Assembly: GCA_016783865.1 (NCBI GenBank)
Contig: JADHVS010000069.1
Coordinates: forward strand, 1-19,208
Length of the DNA stretch: 19,208 nucleotides
Reading direction: 5' to 3'
From: Bacteroidales bacterium
GTDB taxonomy: Bacteria > Bacteroidota > Bacteroidia > Bacteroidales > SM23-62
Below, piece by piece: positions 6,481 to 15,139 of this stretch (its first letter is position 1; every line of letters begins with the position of its first letter). The notes beneath the pieces were generated by a model. That model made no database searches, was not told the origin of the DNA, and worked only from the letters and a program-made list of their open reading frames with translations. The translations under genes were made by a program, and so were the position numbers.

Positions 6481-8100
6481 ATGTTAATTAAAAAATTTAG
6501 AACGTGTGCAACCACTCGTTTCACTCTTTCTCACATGAAAAATTTAATCATTTGCTTTAATAAATTAATGATTAAATTTATTCATGCCCGTTTCATTTTA
6601 TTAACTCTCCTTCTTTTCTTTGGAAATCTCAATCTGATTTCAGCATCTGCATATTCCTGTTCCCTCCTGAATGATACTGACACAACAGTTGCAGATACTG
6701 CTGAATCCGGTCTGGCTGATACGGTAATTACTGCTGAAAATACAGGGGCTGCGTTAATTGGAGAAAATGCCCAGATCATTCCCCGCACACAAACTTTCAG
6801 TTTCGACATAGTGAGGATCCTGAGGGGGATTTTGGGAATGATTGTGCTGGTGGCATTGGCGTACCTGTTCAGTACCAATAGAAAAGCCATTTCCTGGCAG
6901 GTTGTATACGTTGGCCTGGCTATTCAGCTTGTACTTGCCATATGTATTTTATGGATCCCCGGTTTTCAGACAGTTTTTGAATTTGTAGGAAAAGTCTTCG
7001 TCAAAATCATAGATTTTACGCTCGAGGGAACCAAATACCTGTTTAAATCAATCGAGACTGGTAAAATCGAACCTCCCTTGCTGAATTTCGTCATCACCAT
7101 TCTTCCCACAATAATCTTTTTCTCTGCCATTACTTCCATCCTGTACTATTTAAGGGTTATCCAGGTGGTTGTTTTTGGACTGGCCTGGCTGTTAAGCAAG
7201 GCATTAAAGATTACAGGAGCCGAAGGACTATCTGTAGCCGGGAATATTTTCCTGGGGCAAACCGAATCGCCCCTGATGATCAAGGGTTACCTCGATAAAA
7301 TGAATAAATCACAAATGTTGCTTGTGATGTCAGGGGGTATGGCGACACTTGCCGGCGGGGTGCTGGCCGTTTACATTAATGTGCTGGGCGGAACCGACCC
7401 GATCCAGAAACTCATCTTTGCAAAGCATTTGCTTGCCGCTTCTGTGATGGCTGCACCGGGTGTAATTGTTATTTCAAAAATCCTGATTCCCCAGACAGAA
7501 AAAGTGAATACCGATGTTGAGGTACCGAAAGAAAAGATCGGTAAAAATTTATTGGACGCGATAACCATTGGAACCTCTGATGGGCTCAGGCTGGCTGTTA
7601 ATGTGGCTGCCATGTTACTGGTGTTCATTGCCCTGATCGCCATGATTAATTTTATTTTCCTGAAGATTGGTAACTGGACCAATCTGAACCCGCTCATTGG
7701 TGAGATCACTTCAGGGCGGTACGAGGAATTGTCACTGCAGTTTATCCTCGGGTATTCTCTGTCGCCCCTGATGTGGTTAATAGGTGTTTGTTCAGAAGAC
7801 ATGACCCTGGTAGGACAGTTGTTGGGTGAGAAAATAATCCTGACGGAATTCATCAGCTATATAAGTCTGGCCGATATGAAAACGGCCGGAGCATTTACAG
7901 AGACAAAGTCAATTATCATGTCTACATACATACTTTGTGGATTTGCTAATTTCGCATCCATCGGGATACAAATTGGAGGAATCGGGGCATTGGCACCCAG
8001 CCAGAGGATTCTTCTGTCCCGGCTTGGACTCAGGGCATTGCTGGCAGGCACACTTGCTTCATTGCTTTCAGCAACAATAATTGGAATGATCCTTGGATAA
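6481..8100 (+). CDS. Concentrative nucleoside transporter (NupC/CNT family)
   Basis: The product imports nucleosides across the inner membrane using an ion gradient, if it acts like known CNTs. The 539-residue reading has a hydrophobic N-terminal segment ending ISASA near residue 56, which looks like a signal peptide or extra helix. A polar Thr/Ala/Asp-rich linker (57-105) follows, then the transporter core. Core marks include GQTESPLMIKGYL (259-271), MSGGMATLAGGVLAVYI (283-299), GTSDGLRLAVNVAAML, and CGFANFASIGIQIGGIG (486-502). Classical NupC is about 400 residues, so the N-terminal part is extra. The first 18-29 residues are doubtful: ATGs at 6535 and 6568 would give a cleaner signal peptide, and the true start may be either. 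No strong promoter is seen in the 60-base gap upstream. Confidence 0.9.
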   Translation: MLIKKFRTCATTRFTLSHMKNLIICFNKLMIKFIHARFILLTLLLFFGNLNLISASAYSCSLLNDTDTTVADTAESGLADTVITAENTGAALIGENAQIIPRTQTFSFDIVRILRGILGMIVLVALAYLFSTNRKAISWQVVYVGLAIQLVLAICILWIPGFQTVFEFVGKVFVKIIDFTLEGTKYLFKSIETGKIEPPLLNFVITILPTIIFFSAITSILYYLRVIQVVVFGLAWLLSKALKITGAEGLSVAGNIFLGQTESPLMIKGYLDKMNKSQMLLVMSGGMATLAGGVLAVYINVLGGTDPIQKLIFAKHLLAASVMAAPGVIVISKILIPQTEKVNTDVEVPKEKIGKNLLDAITIGTSDGLRLAVNVAAMLLVFIALIAMINFIFLKIGNWTNLNPLIGEITSGRYEELSLQFILGYSLSPLMWLIGVCSEDMTLVGQLLGEKIILTEFISYISLADMKTAGAFTETKSIIMSTYILCGFANFASIGIQIGGIGALAPSQRILLSRLGLRALLAGTLASLLSATIIGMILG

Positions 8101-8144
8101 TTAACATTAGATCACTGAACCGGTTATCCGGCATCTGCTTTTGC

Positions 8145-8149
8145 GGAGG
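8145..8149 (+). promoter_or_regulatory. Shine-Dalgarno GGAGG of the receiver gene
   Basis: GGAGG lies 5 bases before the ATG at 8155 and 8 bases before the one at 8158. Most other genes in the window lack such a site, as expected for Bacteroidota. Confidence 0.6.
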
Positions 8150-8154
8150 TCAAC

Positions 8155-8577
8155 ATGATGAACAATAACGAAACTACTTCTGAAGATAAGGTCAACAAAC
8201 CTGACTGGTCAGGGTACAGCATCCTTATTGTCGAGGATGACTTTTTTAATTTTAAGCTTCTTGAAGGATGGGTGGAGATGATGAATGCTAACGTTATCCG
8301 GGCTGAGGGCGGGCAGGAAGCAGTCGACATATGTTTTAAGAATAATGATGTGAGTATTGTACTTATGGATCTTCAGCTTCCGGGAATGAATGGCTACGAG
8401 GCCACCCGGATCATTAAGAAAACCAGGCCGGATCTGCCTGTTATTGTTGTTACGGCCAACGCCATTGAGGAGGAAAAAATAAAATCAGAGGAGGCGGGTT
8501 GTGACGGATTTATTACAAAGCCAATTAACATAAAGCAGCTTACAACAACCGTGAGCAAATTACTTCCCAGGGCCTAA
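8155..8577 (+). CDS. Single-domain response regulator (CheY-like receiver)
   Basis: The 140-residue protein is a receiver domain with no output domain. The acidic pair is D28-D29 in LIVEDD, the phospho-acceptor D72 in LMDLQLPGMNG, the switch Thr is T100 in VVTANA, and the conserved Lys is K122 in ITKPI. All key residues are present, so phosphorylation should work. The MDLQLPGMNGYEATR form is typical of receivers served by hybrid kinases. No kinase gene is in the window, so its partner is unknown. A strong GGAGG (8145-8149) precedes two adjacent ATGs at 8155 and 8158; its spacing fits the second slightly better. Such a clear Shine-Dalgarno is rare in this window. The glycosyltransferase gene starts 12 bases after its stop, so the two are probably co-transcribed. 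Confidence 0.95.
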   Translation: MMNNNETTSEDKVNKPDWSGYSILIVEDDFFNFKLLEGWVEMMNANVIRAEGGQEAVDICFKNNDVSIVLMDLQLPGMNGYEATRIIKKTRPDLPVIVVTANAIEEEKIKSEEAGCDGFITKPINIKQLTTTVSKLLPRA

Positions 8578-8589
8578 TAAGCATCGATC

Positions 8590-9708
8590 TTGAATAGTAT
8601 CTGGATTATATTTATTTCAATAGCAGGACTGTATTTATTCCTCATTCTATCTTACCTGGCCGGATGGTTCAGATTACCGGAATTCAGACCAGGGAAGGAC
8701 TGGTCAAAAATCCCTGTTACACTGATCATTCCAGTAAGGAATGAAGAAAAAAATATCTGGCCTTTACTGGCAGGTATTGCAGATCAGGATTATCCGTCCG
8801 ATCAGATCTCAGTAATTTTTATCGATGATCATTCCGAAGATAAAACCCTCCAGGAGATCTTATCGGGTAAAGGTGGTCAGGATGTCAGGATCATTGAACT
8901 TCCCGGTTCAGATCAAGGGAAGAAGAGTGCCATTCGTAAAGGTTTGGTGGAATGTGAGACAGATATTGTTTTATTGCTTGATGCAGATAGTGTATTGTAC
9001 GACAAGTGGATTACAGACATGACTGATCAGTTGATCCATTCCTCATCAAGATTGGTCTTTGGACCTGTGCGTTACCTGGCCCAAAATCCCTGGGAGAGAA
9101 TACAACAACTTGAATTATTCAGCCTGGTTGGAACAGGTGCTGCAGCATGCGGACTGAACAATCCGATCCTGTGTAACGGGACCAACATGATATGTTTCAG
9201 GAAGGATTACCTCGATTTTTTTAATGCAGAAAAGCAGAAGGCAGTTTCGGGTGACGATATTTTCTTCCTGTTGTGGATTAAAAAACATTACCCGGGTCAA
9301 ATAACTTTTTTAAAATCTCCGGATTCCATTATTGAAACAGCTCCTTCACCAGGACTTGGCTCATTCATCCGTCAGCGCCTGCGCTGGACATCAAAGAGCC
9401 GGTTTTATAAAGATCCCCATATCATTTTTTCTGCTGTTGCTGTGTTCCTTGTGAATTTTCTGTTGCTTTTTCTTTTATGCGGGATTATTTTCATGGAACA
9501 ACTCTGGAAACCATTCATCATATTGTATTCTATTAAGATGGTGATAGATTTCATTTTTTTGTTTTTTATAACCGGATATTACAGGGCACGGAGTATACTC
9601 ATTTATTTTATTCCATTACAATTGGTTTATTTTATTTATGTTAATTTCATCGCCATCGCAGGTAATTTATTGCCCGTTCACTGGAAGGGAAGGATGAAGA
9701 AAATCTAA
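8590..9708 (+). CDS. Membrane-bound family 2 glycosyltransferase
   Basis: The start must be the TTG at 8590: a stop in the same frame lies 12 bases upstream and no ATG occurs before the catalytic domain. The 372-residue protein has an N-terminal transmembrane helix (3-24). The GT-A domain opens with VTLIIPVRNEEKN (43-55) and has FIDDHSEDKT, the DAD metal/sugar-nucleotide motif (131-133), and SGDD (220-223) as the likely catalytic acid region. QRLRW (262-266) matches the Q/RxxRW motif of processive or lipid-linked enzymes. Three or four C-terminal helices follow (278-302, 306-328, 334-358). This layout suits transfer of a sugar to a lipid or to a growing polysaccharide at the inner membrane. 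The acceptor is not evident. It lies 12 bases after the receiver gene and 6 bases before the permease gene. Confidence 0.9.
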   Translation: MNSIWIIFISIAGLYLFLILSYLAGWFRLPEFRPGKDWSKIPVTLIIPVRNEEKNIWPLLAGIADQDYPSDQISVIFIDDHSEDKTLQEILSGKGGQDVRIIELPGSDQGKKSAIRKGLVECETDIVLLLDADSVLYDKWITDMTDQLIHSSSRLVFGPVRYLAQNPWERIQQLELFSLVGTGAAACGLNNPILCNGTNMICFRKDYLDFFNAEKQKAVSGDDIFFLLWIKKHYPGQITFLKSPDSIIETAPSPGLGSFIRQRLRWTSKSRFYKDPHIIFSAVAVFLVNFLLLFLLCGIIFMEQLWKPFIILYSIKMVIDFIFLFFITGYYRARSILIYFIPLQLVYFIYVNFIAIAGNLLPVHWKGRMKKI

Positions 9709-9714
9709 TCGGTA

Positions 9715-10920
9715 ATGGCTGCTTCTATTAATGAAACCAATCATTCATTTTCAGCCTGGCAAAAGCTGATAAGAAACAGCTGGGCTGCTGGTGGTGCCAT
9801 CATTATTCTTATTGGCATTATCATTGCCTGTCTTGGTTACCTGATCACCCCGGATAAGACCCCGCAATGCAATCAGCAATTTATTGAACTGGCGGCCAAA
9901 AAGCCAGGGTATAAAACGGCGATGCTCAGGGTGACCAGGAATGAAGATACGGGTGAAAAATCATTTTTTGGATTGATGCTGTCTGGAAAGAAGAACCGCT
10001 TTGATCTTAAACCATTCGACAGTCTCTATTTTGAAGGCTCTGAGGTTGTCATCCTTAGCTTCACCGGTGATTATCTGCCAGTTGTCAGCCGTTATTCTCT
10101 GGCTGATGTTTGTTATCCTGTCTCCCTCGCTAATCCATTGATTGAGGTGAATCAGGATCAGTTGGTATTTAAAAATATCGGTGAAGAAGAAAAGGTTGTT
10201 TCCATTGATCAGTTGCAATCCAGGGTAATCGAGGATCATATTATTCAAACAAGGTTCTTTCTTGGCACCGACAGTTTTGGACGTGATCTTCTGAGCCGGA
10301 TGATACTCGGAACAAGGGTATCCTTGTCAGTTGGATTCATTGCTGTTGGCATCTCATTGATTATTGGTCTCACGCTGGGAGTGATCGCGGGTTATTTCCG
10401 GGGAAGGATCGATCAGGTTATCATGTGGCTTATCAATGTGGTCTGGTCAATTCCAACTTTACTTATGGTTATCTCTATTGCTCTTGTGCTGGGACGAGGA
10501 TTCTGGCAGGTTTTTGTCGCAGTGGGATTAACCATGTGGGTTGAAGTGGCCAGGGTAGTGCGCGGACAGGTGCTCAGCATAAGGGAACTGGAGTATATTG
10601 ATGCAGCACGTACCCTGGGAGTAAATTCGGTACGTATCCTTATCCGGCATATCATCCCGAACGTGATCAACCCTGTCATAATAATCTCAGCTGCCAATTT
10701 TGCCTCGGCTATTTTGATCGAAGCCGGTTTAAGTTTTCTGGGCATTGGCGTGCAGCCCCCTGTTCCTTCCTGGGGATCTATGGTACGCGACCATTATGGT
10801 TATATGATTGTCGATAAAGCCTACCTGGCTTTTCTTCCCGGACTTGCCATTATGATCATGGTGCTGGCATTTACAATGCTGGGGAATGGACTCAGGGATG
10901 CTTTGGATGTGAAGAATTAG
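9715..10920 (+). CDS. DppC/OppC-type ABC transporter permease with large periplasmic insert
   Basis: The 401-residue protein is longer than the usual 280-310 of DppC-type permeases. TM1 is at 26-45. Residues 47-180 form a polar insert, likely periplasmic, before FFLGTDSFGRDLLSRMI (181-197), the standard motif ahead of the BPD_transp_1 core. The cytoplasmic EAA loop is ELEYIDAARTLGVNSVRILI followed by RHIIPN (291-316). SFLGIGVQPPVPSWGSMV (340-357) is another family mark. In an importer it would pair with a DppB-type permease, ATPases and a binding protein, taking up peptides or similar solutes. None of these is in the window, so it is an orphan here. It follows the glycosyltransferase gene by 6 bases, indicating co-transcription. 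The insert resembles extended Bacteroidota homologues I recall; its role is unknown. Confidence 0.92.
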   Translation: MAASINETNHSFSAWQKLIRNSWAAGGAIIILIGIIIACLGYLITPDKTPQCNQQFIELAAKKPGYKTAMLRVTRNEDTGEKSFFGLMLSGKKNRFDLKPFDSLYFEGSEVVILSFTGDYLPVVSRYSLADVCYPVSLANPLIEVNQDQLVFKNIGEEEKVVSIDQLQSRVIEDHIIQTRFFLGTDSFGRDLLSRMILGTRVSLSVGFIAVGISLIIGLTLGVIAGYFRGRIDQVIMWLINVVWSIPTLLMVISIALVLGRGFWQVFVAVGLTMWVEVARVVRGQVLSIRELEYIDAARTLGVNSVRILIRHIIPNVINPVIIISAANFASAILIEAGLSFLGIGVQPPVPSWGSMVRDHYGYMIVDKAYLAFLPGLAIMIMVLAFTMLGNGLRDALDVKN

Positions 10921-10938
10921 TAGACAGTAGACAGTAGG
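10919..10938. repeat. Heptamer tandem repeat after the DppC-like gene
   Basis: AGTAGAC is repeated twice (10919-10925, 10926-10932) and followed by a partial copy AGTAGG. The array starts inside the stop codon of the permease gene and fills most of the 26-base gap to the convergent gene. No terminator hairpin is visible there. Confidence 0.6.
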
Positions 10939-10946
10939 TGATAATA

Positions 10947-11774
10947 TTACAGGTTTCTCTTTTTCAATAAGATATACGCCAACCAGACGAACAGCATAGT
11001 ATATCCTGCAGTGAGCAGAACATTGGTAAGCAGTGGTAATTCCTCGGGGAGAATGCCGGCATCACGCAAGCTCAAGGGATCTGACTCATTTCCATTAATC
11101 TGAACATTTCCTCGTGTAATGGAGACAAATTCCGGTGTAGGTGTGAGACCGGATATAGCCTTTATCGGGAAATACATCCTGGCAACTTTTGGGAAAAACA
11201 ACCGGAAAACCGGTTCAATAACAATCCTGTAGAGAAGGAAAAGAGTAATGGCCAGACCGGTGTTCCTGAACAATACAGCGATAAAAAATCCAAAAACCAT
11301 GTATGCCACAGCCTGGAGGAAATAAACAAGCAGGGTGTATGATTTGGCTGCAAATGTAATTTCACCATAATTCCTGGTGAAAATAAATCCAAATATCAGT
11401 GATAACAGCAATACCATGAGTGTGGCATAAAAGGCAAGCATGATTATAACCATTCCTTTTCCTGCAAGCAACTGAAAACGGCTGAGTCCATCGATTACAT
11501 TCTGGCGGAATGTCCTGAAAGTATATTCATTTCCAGTGATCACGATAACGAGGATGGCAAGTAAGATATTAAACCAGCTGGCTACCCAGGGAAAAAACTC
11601 CCATACATTAGGGAACTGGTAAAGATAGTCTGTGCTGAATCCGGGTATGGTGATATCTAATTGTGATGTGGTAATAATAACCAGTGAAAAGAGCACCAGG
11701 TGCAGGATGAGCAAGACCCTGAAAGCATTGTAGCTGGTAAGTTTTAATAATTCTATCCTGAGTATGGAAAGCAT
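10947..11774 (-). CDS. ABC-2 type transporter permease
   Basis: This 275-residue protein has about six hydrophobic segments (17-38, 68-83, 108-133, 146-170, 172-192, 247-270). The cytoplasmic motif EYTFRTFRQNVIDGLSR (83-99) is typical of ABC-2 permeases of the bacitracin/lantibiotic-export or NosY-like type. Residues 195-245 form an extended loop outside the membrane. It is the membrane half of an exporter with the ATPase gene 6 bases upstream. The pair resembles BcrA/BcrB-like or lantibiotic immunity systems, but no peptide gene, two-component pair or third subunit is nearby, so the substrate is unknown. It converges on the DppC-like gene with a gap of 26 bases. Confidence 0.85.
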   Translation of the reverse strand: MLSILRIELLKLTSYNAFRVLLILHLVLFSLVIITTSQLDITIPGFSTDYLYQFPNVWEFFPWVASWFNILLAILVIVITGNEYTFRTFRQNVIDGLSRFQLLAGKGMVIIMLAFYATLMVLLLSLIFGFIFTRNYGEITFAAKSYTLLVYFLQAVAYMVFGFFIAVLFRNTGLAITLFLLYRIVIEPVFRLFFPKVARMYFPIKAISGLTPTPEFVSITRGNVQINGNESDPLSLRDAGILPEELPLLTNVLLTAGYTMLFVWLAYILLKKRNL

Positions 11775-11780
11775 AGCAAG

Positions 11781-12668
11781 TTATTTTACCAGTTCGAGGA
11801 ACTGTGATTCGAGACTTTTCTTTCTGGTTTCAAGTTTTGTAAGAGTATGGCCTTTGTCAAAAGCAAACTTGTTGACATCGGAAGCCGAAAATTCTTTTTT
11901 CAGGACAAGTATCAGGTCGTGGTTGTCTTTTTCCACACTGTTGGTCATTCCCGATCTGATCAATTCTTCCTCCAGCCGGGTAATATTATCACATGAGATA
12001 ATAACCGGATCATCGGCTGCCAACAGCTCATTCACCTTGCCAAACGAGATCAATTCCCCTTTCTTCAGAATCCCAACATGGGTACAGACCTTTTCTACTT
12101 CATCGAGGATGTGACTGGCAAGGATTATTGTTTTTTGTTTGGTGGCTTCATTGAGGATGATCTCCCTGACTTCTGTAATTCCCTCAGGATCAAGACCATT
12201 GGTCGGTTCATCCAGAACAAGCACATCGGGATCACCCAGCAATACGGCTGCCAGTGCTAACCGTTGCTTCATCCCGAGAGAAAGGGTATCATAATTTGAT
12301 TTGCTGCGATCTTTCAAACCGGTTACGGTCAGCACCCTTGTTATGTCGGACTCAGGAATGCCTTTAATGGATGCGATGACCCGCAGGTTTCTTTCCAGGC
12401 TGAGGTATGGATAGAAATTGGGCACTTCGATGAGTGATCCGATTTTCTTCCTCTGCGCCGGGAAGGGTTCCTCACCAAACCAGTTGAATGATCCGCTGTC
12501 AGCATGGACAATACCTGTGATTATGGCCAGGGTGGTAGTTTTGCCACTTCCGTTAGGACCTAAGAGCCCCAAAATATTGCCTTCCCGGATCAGGAGGGAA
12601 ACGTCCTTTACTGCAACTATGGAGCCATATGACTTGGTCAGGTCGGTTGTACGTAAAACTGTATTCAA
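11781..12668 (-). CDS. ABC transporter ATP-binding protein (BcrA-like)
   Basis: The start is a TTG at 12668: no in-frame ATG or GTG lies between it and a stop 33 bases upstream, and MNTVLRTTDLTKSYG is the expected N-terminus. Motifs are Walker A GPNGSGKT (37-44), signature LSLGMKQR (129-136), Walker B VLVLDEP with D153/E154, D-loop NGLD, and H-loop SH186. The Q-loop position reads IEVPNFYPYLS, where Glu replaces Gln, as is common in BcrA-like ATPases. Residues 210-295 form the C-terminal extension usual in this group. It drives the permease encoded 6 bases downstream. It lies 49 bases after the recQ stop on the same strand, with no clear promoter in the gap, so it may share the recQ transcript. 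Confidence 0.93.
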   Translation of the reverse strand: MNTVLRTTDLTKSYGSIVAVKDVSLLIREGNILGLLGPNGSGKTTTLAIITGIVHADSGSFNWFGEEPFPAQRKKIGSLIEVPNFYPYLSLERNLRVIASIKGIPESDITRVLTVTGLKDRSKSNYDTLSLGMKQRLALAAVLLGDPDVLVLDEPTNGLDPEGITEVREIILNEATKQKTIILASHILDEVEKVCTHVGILKKGELISFGKVNELLAADDPVIISCDNITRLEEELIRSGMTNSVEKDNHDLILVLKKEFSASDVNKFAFDKGHTLTKLETRKKSLESQFLELVK

Positions 12669-12717
12669 AGGGTTTTTGAAATTAGAAGGTGAAATATTTT
12701 ATTTTGAAAAGGATGGG

Positions 12718-14904
12718 TTAATGTCCCATTTCAGAAACGAACTGGATCCTCATCAACCGAATGTCTTCTTCTGAATATTCCTCCTCACCCAATTCATTCA
12801 ATGCAAGTTCGATGGACTCATTCTCTGCCTCACGGAAATATTCATAAACCTCTTCCTGGTGATCTTCATCCATTACCTCATTTATAAAGTAACTGATGTT
12901 CAATTTCGTGCCGCTGTTCACGATGGCTTCAATCTCTTTCAACAGGTCGATCATTTCAAGATTTTTGGCACTGGCTATATCTTCAAGCGATATTTTCCTG
13001 TCAATGCTATGAATAATATAAACCTTCATTCCGGACTTGTTTATTACCGATTTGACAACCATATCCTGCGGACGGATAATCTCCTTCTCATCCACATAGG
13101 TTTTGATCATTGCCACAAATTCTTTTCCATATCTTTTTGCCTTTCCGGCACCTACTCCCTGAATATTCTGAAGCTCTTCAAGCGTGATGGGATAATGAAT
13201 GGCCATATCTTCCAGGGAAGGATCCTGGAAGATTACAAAGGGAGGTAGATTAAGCGATTTGGAGTTTTTCTTCCGAAGATCCTTAAGTATATTAAAGAGT
13301 TCTTCATCAACAACGCTTGTACCACCGTCAGGTGCAATTGCCCCCATATCTTCTGCAATATCATATTCATGATCCATAGTCATCATAAATGAGGTCGGAT
13401 TCTCAATGTATTTTTTCCCTTCTTCAGTAATTTTTAGGAGACCGTAATTTTCTATATCCTTGGTGATAAATTGTGCGATTAGTGCCTGTCGTAATACAAC
13501 GTTCCAGAACCTGTTGTCCTTGGTGTCACCGGTTCCAAATATAATTAATTTATGATGTTTATATGATTTTATTGCAGAATTTATATTGCCTGCCAGAATA
13601 TTCGCAACATGGTCTGCCTTGAACTTTTCTTTGACAGTGAGAATAGCTTCCAGAGCCTGAACCATATAATCTTTTCCTTCCAGTTTTACTTTCGGATACA
13701 GACAATTATCACAGTTGTTACAGCGCCCTTCCATGACCTCACCAAAGTAGTTCAATAACTGTTTCGGACGGCAAACGGATGATTCGGCATAAGCCACCGT
13801 TTCGAGCAATAATTGTTTTCCTATTTCCTGTTCGGCAAGGGGCTTACCCTGCATGAATTTTTCCAGCTTCTGGATATCCTTGTAACTGTAAAATGTTATG
13901 CATTTGCCTTCTCCACCATCTCTTCCGGCCCTTCCGGTCTCCTGGTAGTATCCTTCGAGGCTCTTGGGAATATCATAATGGATAACAAACCGTACATCAG
14001 GTTTATCAATACCCATTCCAAAGGCAATGGTAGCCACTATTACATCTACATCTTCCATCAGGAATTTATCCTGGTTTTCAGTCCGGGTATTCGAATCCAT
14101 CCCGGCATGATAAGGGAGGGCCTTTATACCATTCACTTGGAGTGTTTCGGCCAGTTCTTCCACTTTCTTCCGGCTCAGGCAATAAATAATGCCCGATTTT
14201 CCCGGGTTATTCATTATATATTTAATGATCTCTTTTGAGGCACCTGCCTTGGGCCGGATTTCATAGTATAGATTGTGTCGCCTGAATGAAGATTTAAATA
14301 CATGGGCATCCAGCATGTCAAGGTTTTTCTGGATGTCATGTTGTACTTTAGGGGTAGCTGTAGCGGTGAGCGCAATGATAGGAGCTGTTCCAATTTCATT
14401 AATAATGGGTCTGATCCTCCGGTATTCAGGCCTGAAATCATGTCCCCATTCAGAGATACAATGTGCTTCATCTACGGCATAAAAGGAGATCTTTATTTTT
14501 TTCAGGAAATTAATGTTGTCCTGTTTGGTAAGCGATTCCGGCGCGACATATAACAACCTCGTACTTTTACTGATCAGGTCTGATTTTACTTTTTCAATCT
14601 GGACTTTTGTCAGGGACGAATTAAGGAAATGTGCAATACCGTCAGTTGTGCTGAAACTTCGCATGGCATCCACCTGGTTTTTCATCAGGGCAATCAGAGG
14701 TGAAATGACGATCGCTGTTCCTTCAAGAAGCAATGACGGAAGCTGGTAACATAGAGATTTACCACCGCCGGTTGGCATCAGGACAAAAGTATCGTTCCCG
14801 GACATAATACTTCGGATAATAACTTCCTGGTTACCCTTGAAGTTAACGAAGCCAAAGTATTTTTTCAGGTATTCAGAGAGTGATATATCTACTCCGGTAT
14901 TCAT
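12718..14904 (-). CDS. recQ: ATP-dependent DNA helicase RecQ
   Basis: RecQ unwinds DNA 3' to 5' in recombination and fork repair. In this 728-residue protein, Walker A is MPTGGGKS (43-50), the DEAH box is VDEAHCISEWGHDFR (144-158), motif III is ALTATATP, and motif VI is YYQETGRAGRDG (319-330). The zinc site uses C378, C395, C398 and C401 (CNNCDNC). The RQC winged helix follows (about 405-515), then an HRDC domain (533-605) with FVIFQDPSLEDMA and GVGAGKAKRYG. A further 120 residues (610-728) hold a helical, probably HTH-like, region and end in an acidic stretch rich in Glu and Asp. E. coli RecQ is about 610 residues, so this is the longer form known in Bacteroidota. It is divergent from tatC across a 256-base gap. 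Confidence 0.97.
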   Translation of the reverse strand: MNTGVDISLSEYLKKYFGFVNFKGNQEVIIRSIMSGNDTFVLMPTGGGKSLCYQLPSLLLEGTAIVISPLIALMKNQVDAMRSFSTTDGIAHFLNSSLTKVQIEKVKSDLISKSTRLLYVAPESLTKQDNINFLKKIKISFYAVDEAHCISEWGHDFRPEYRRIRPIINEIGTAPIIALTATATPKVQHDIQKNLDMLDAHVFKSSFRRHNLYYEIRPKAGASKEIIKYIMNNPGKSGIIYCLSRKKVEELAETLQVNGIKALPYHAGMDSNTRTENQDKFLMEDVDVIVATIAFGMGIDKPDVRFVIHYDIPKSLEGYYQETGRAGRDGGEGKCITFYSYKDIQKLEKFMQGKPLAEQEIGKQLLLETVAYAESSVCRPKQLLNYFGEVMEGRCNNCDNCLYPKVKLEGKDYMVQALEAILTVKEKFKADHVANILAGNINSAIKSYKHHKLIIFGTGDTKDNRFWNVVLRQALIAQFITKDIENYGLLKITEEGKKYIENPTSFMMTMDHEYDIAEDMGAIAPDGGTSVVDEELFNILKDLRKKNSKSLNLPPFVIFQDPSLEDMAIHYPITLEELQNIQGVGAGKAKRYGKEFVAMIKTYVDEKEIIRPQDMVVKSVINKSGMKVYIIHSIDRKISLEDIASAKNLEMIDLLKEIEAIVNSGTKLNISYFINEVMDEDHQEEVYEYFREAENESIELALNELGEEEYSEEDIRLMRIQFVSEMGH

Positions 14905-14946
14905 TTCAGATAATTTCCTTTTATTTAAATTTAAGAAATTTTTATG

Positions 14947-14971
14947 AATTTTAAAAAAACTTTTTAAAATT
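14947..14971. repeat. AT-only inverted repeat upstream of recQ
   Basis: AATTTTAAAAA (14947-14957) and TTTTTAAAATT (14961-14971) form a perfect 11-bp inverted repeat with a 3-base spacer, 43 bases upstream of the recQ ATG. It could be an operator or a bent AT-rich promoter element. Pure A/T composition makes chance symmetry more likely. Confidence 0.35.
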
Positions 14972-15105
14972 AACTTTTAAATAACTCTTCCAGTGAACCG
15001 GGGGTGTGGTGTGTGGAGGATGTGTTTGATATATATCGCAGTCGGATCAAGCCGATGCATAAGGGGAACAAAAATATATTTTTAGTCAAATTCTAAATAT
15101 TGACT

Positions 15106-15139
15106 TTTGATAGTTTTTTGAATTATATGAATACATTTG
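15106..15139 (+). promoter_or_regulatory. Possible tatC promoter
   Basis: TACATTTG (15132-15139) matches TAnnTTTG and lies 21 bases before the tatC ATG. TTTG occurs at 15106-15109, 22 bases upstream of it, slightly longer than the usual 19-20 spacer. The leader would be about 15 bases. Confidence 0.45.

Noticed and set aside
8121..8132. Short CCGG-TTAT-CCGG hairpin after the nucleoside transporter gene
   Set aside because: A 4-bp stem without a T-run is too weak to call a terminator.
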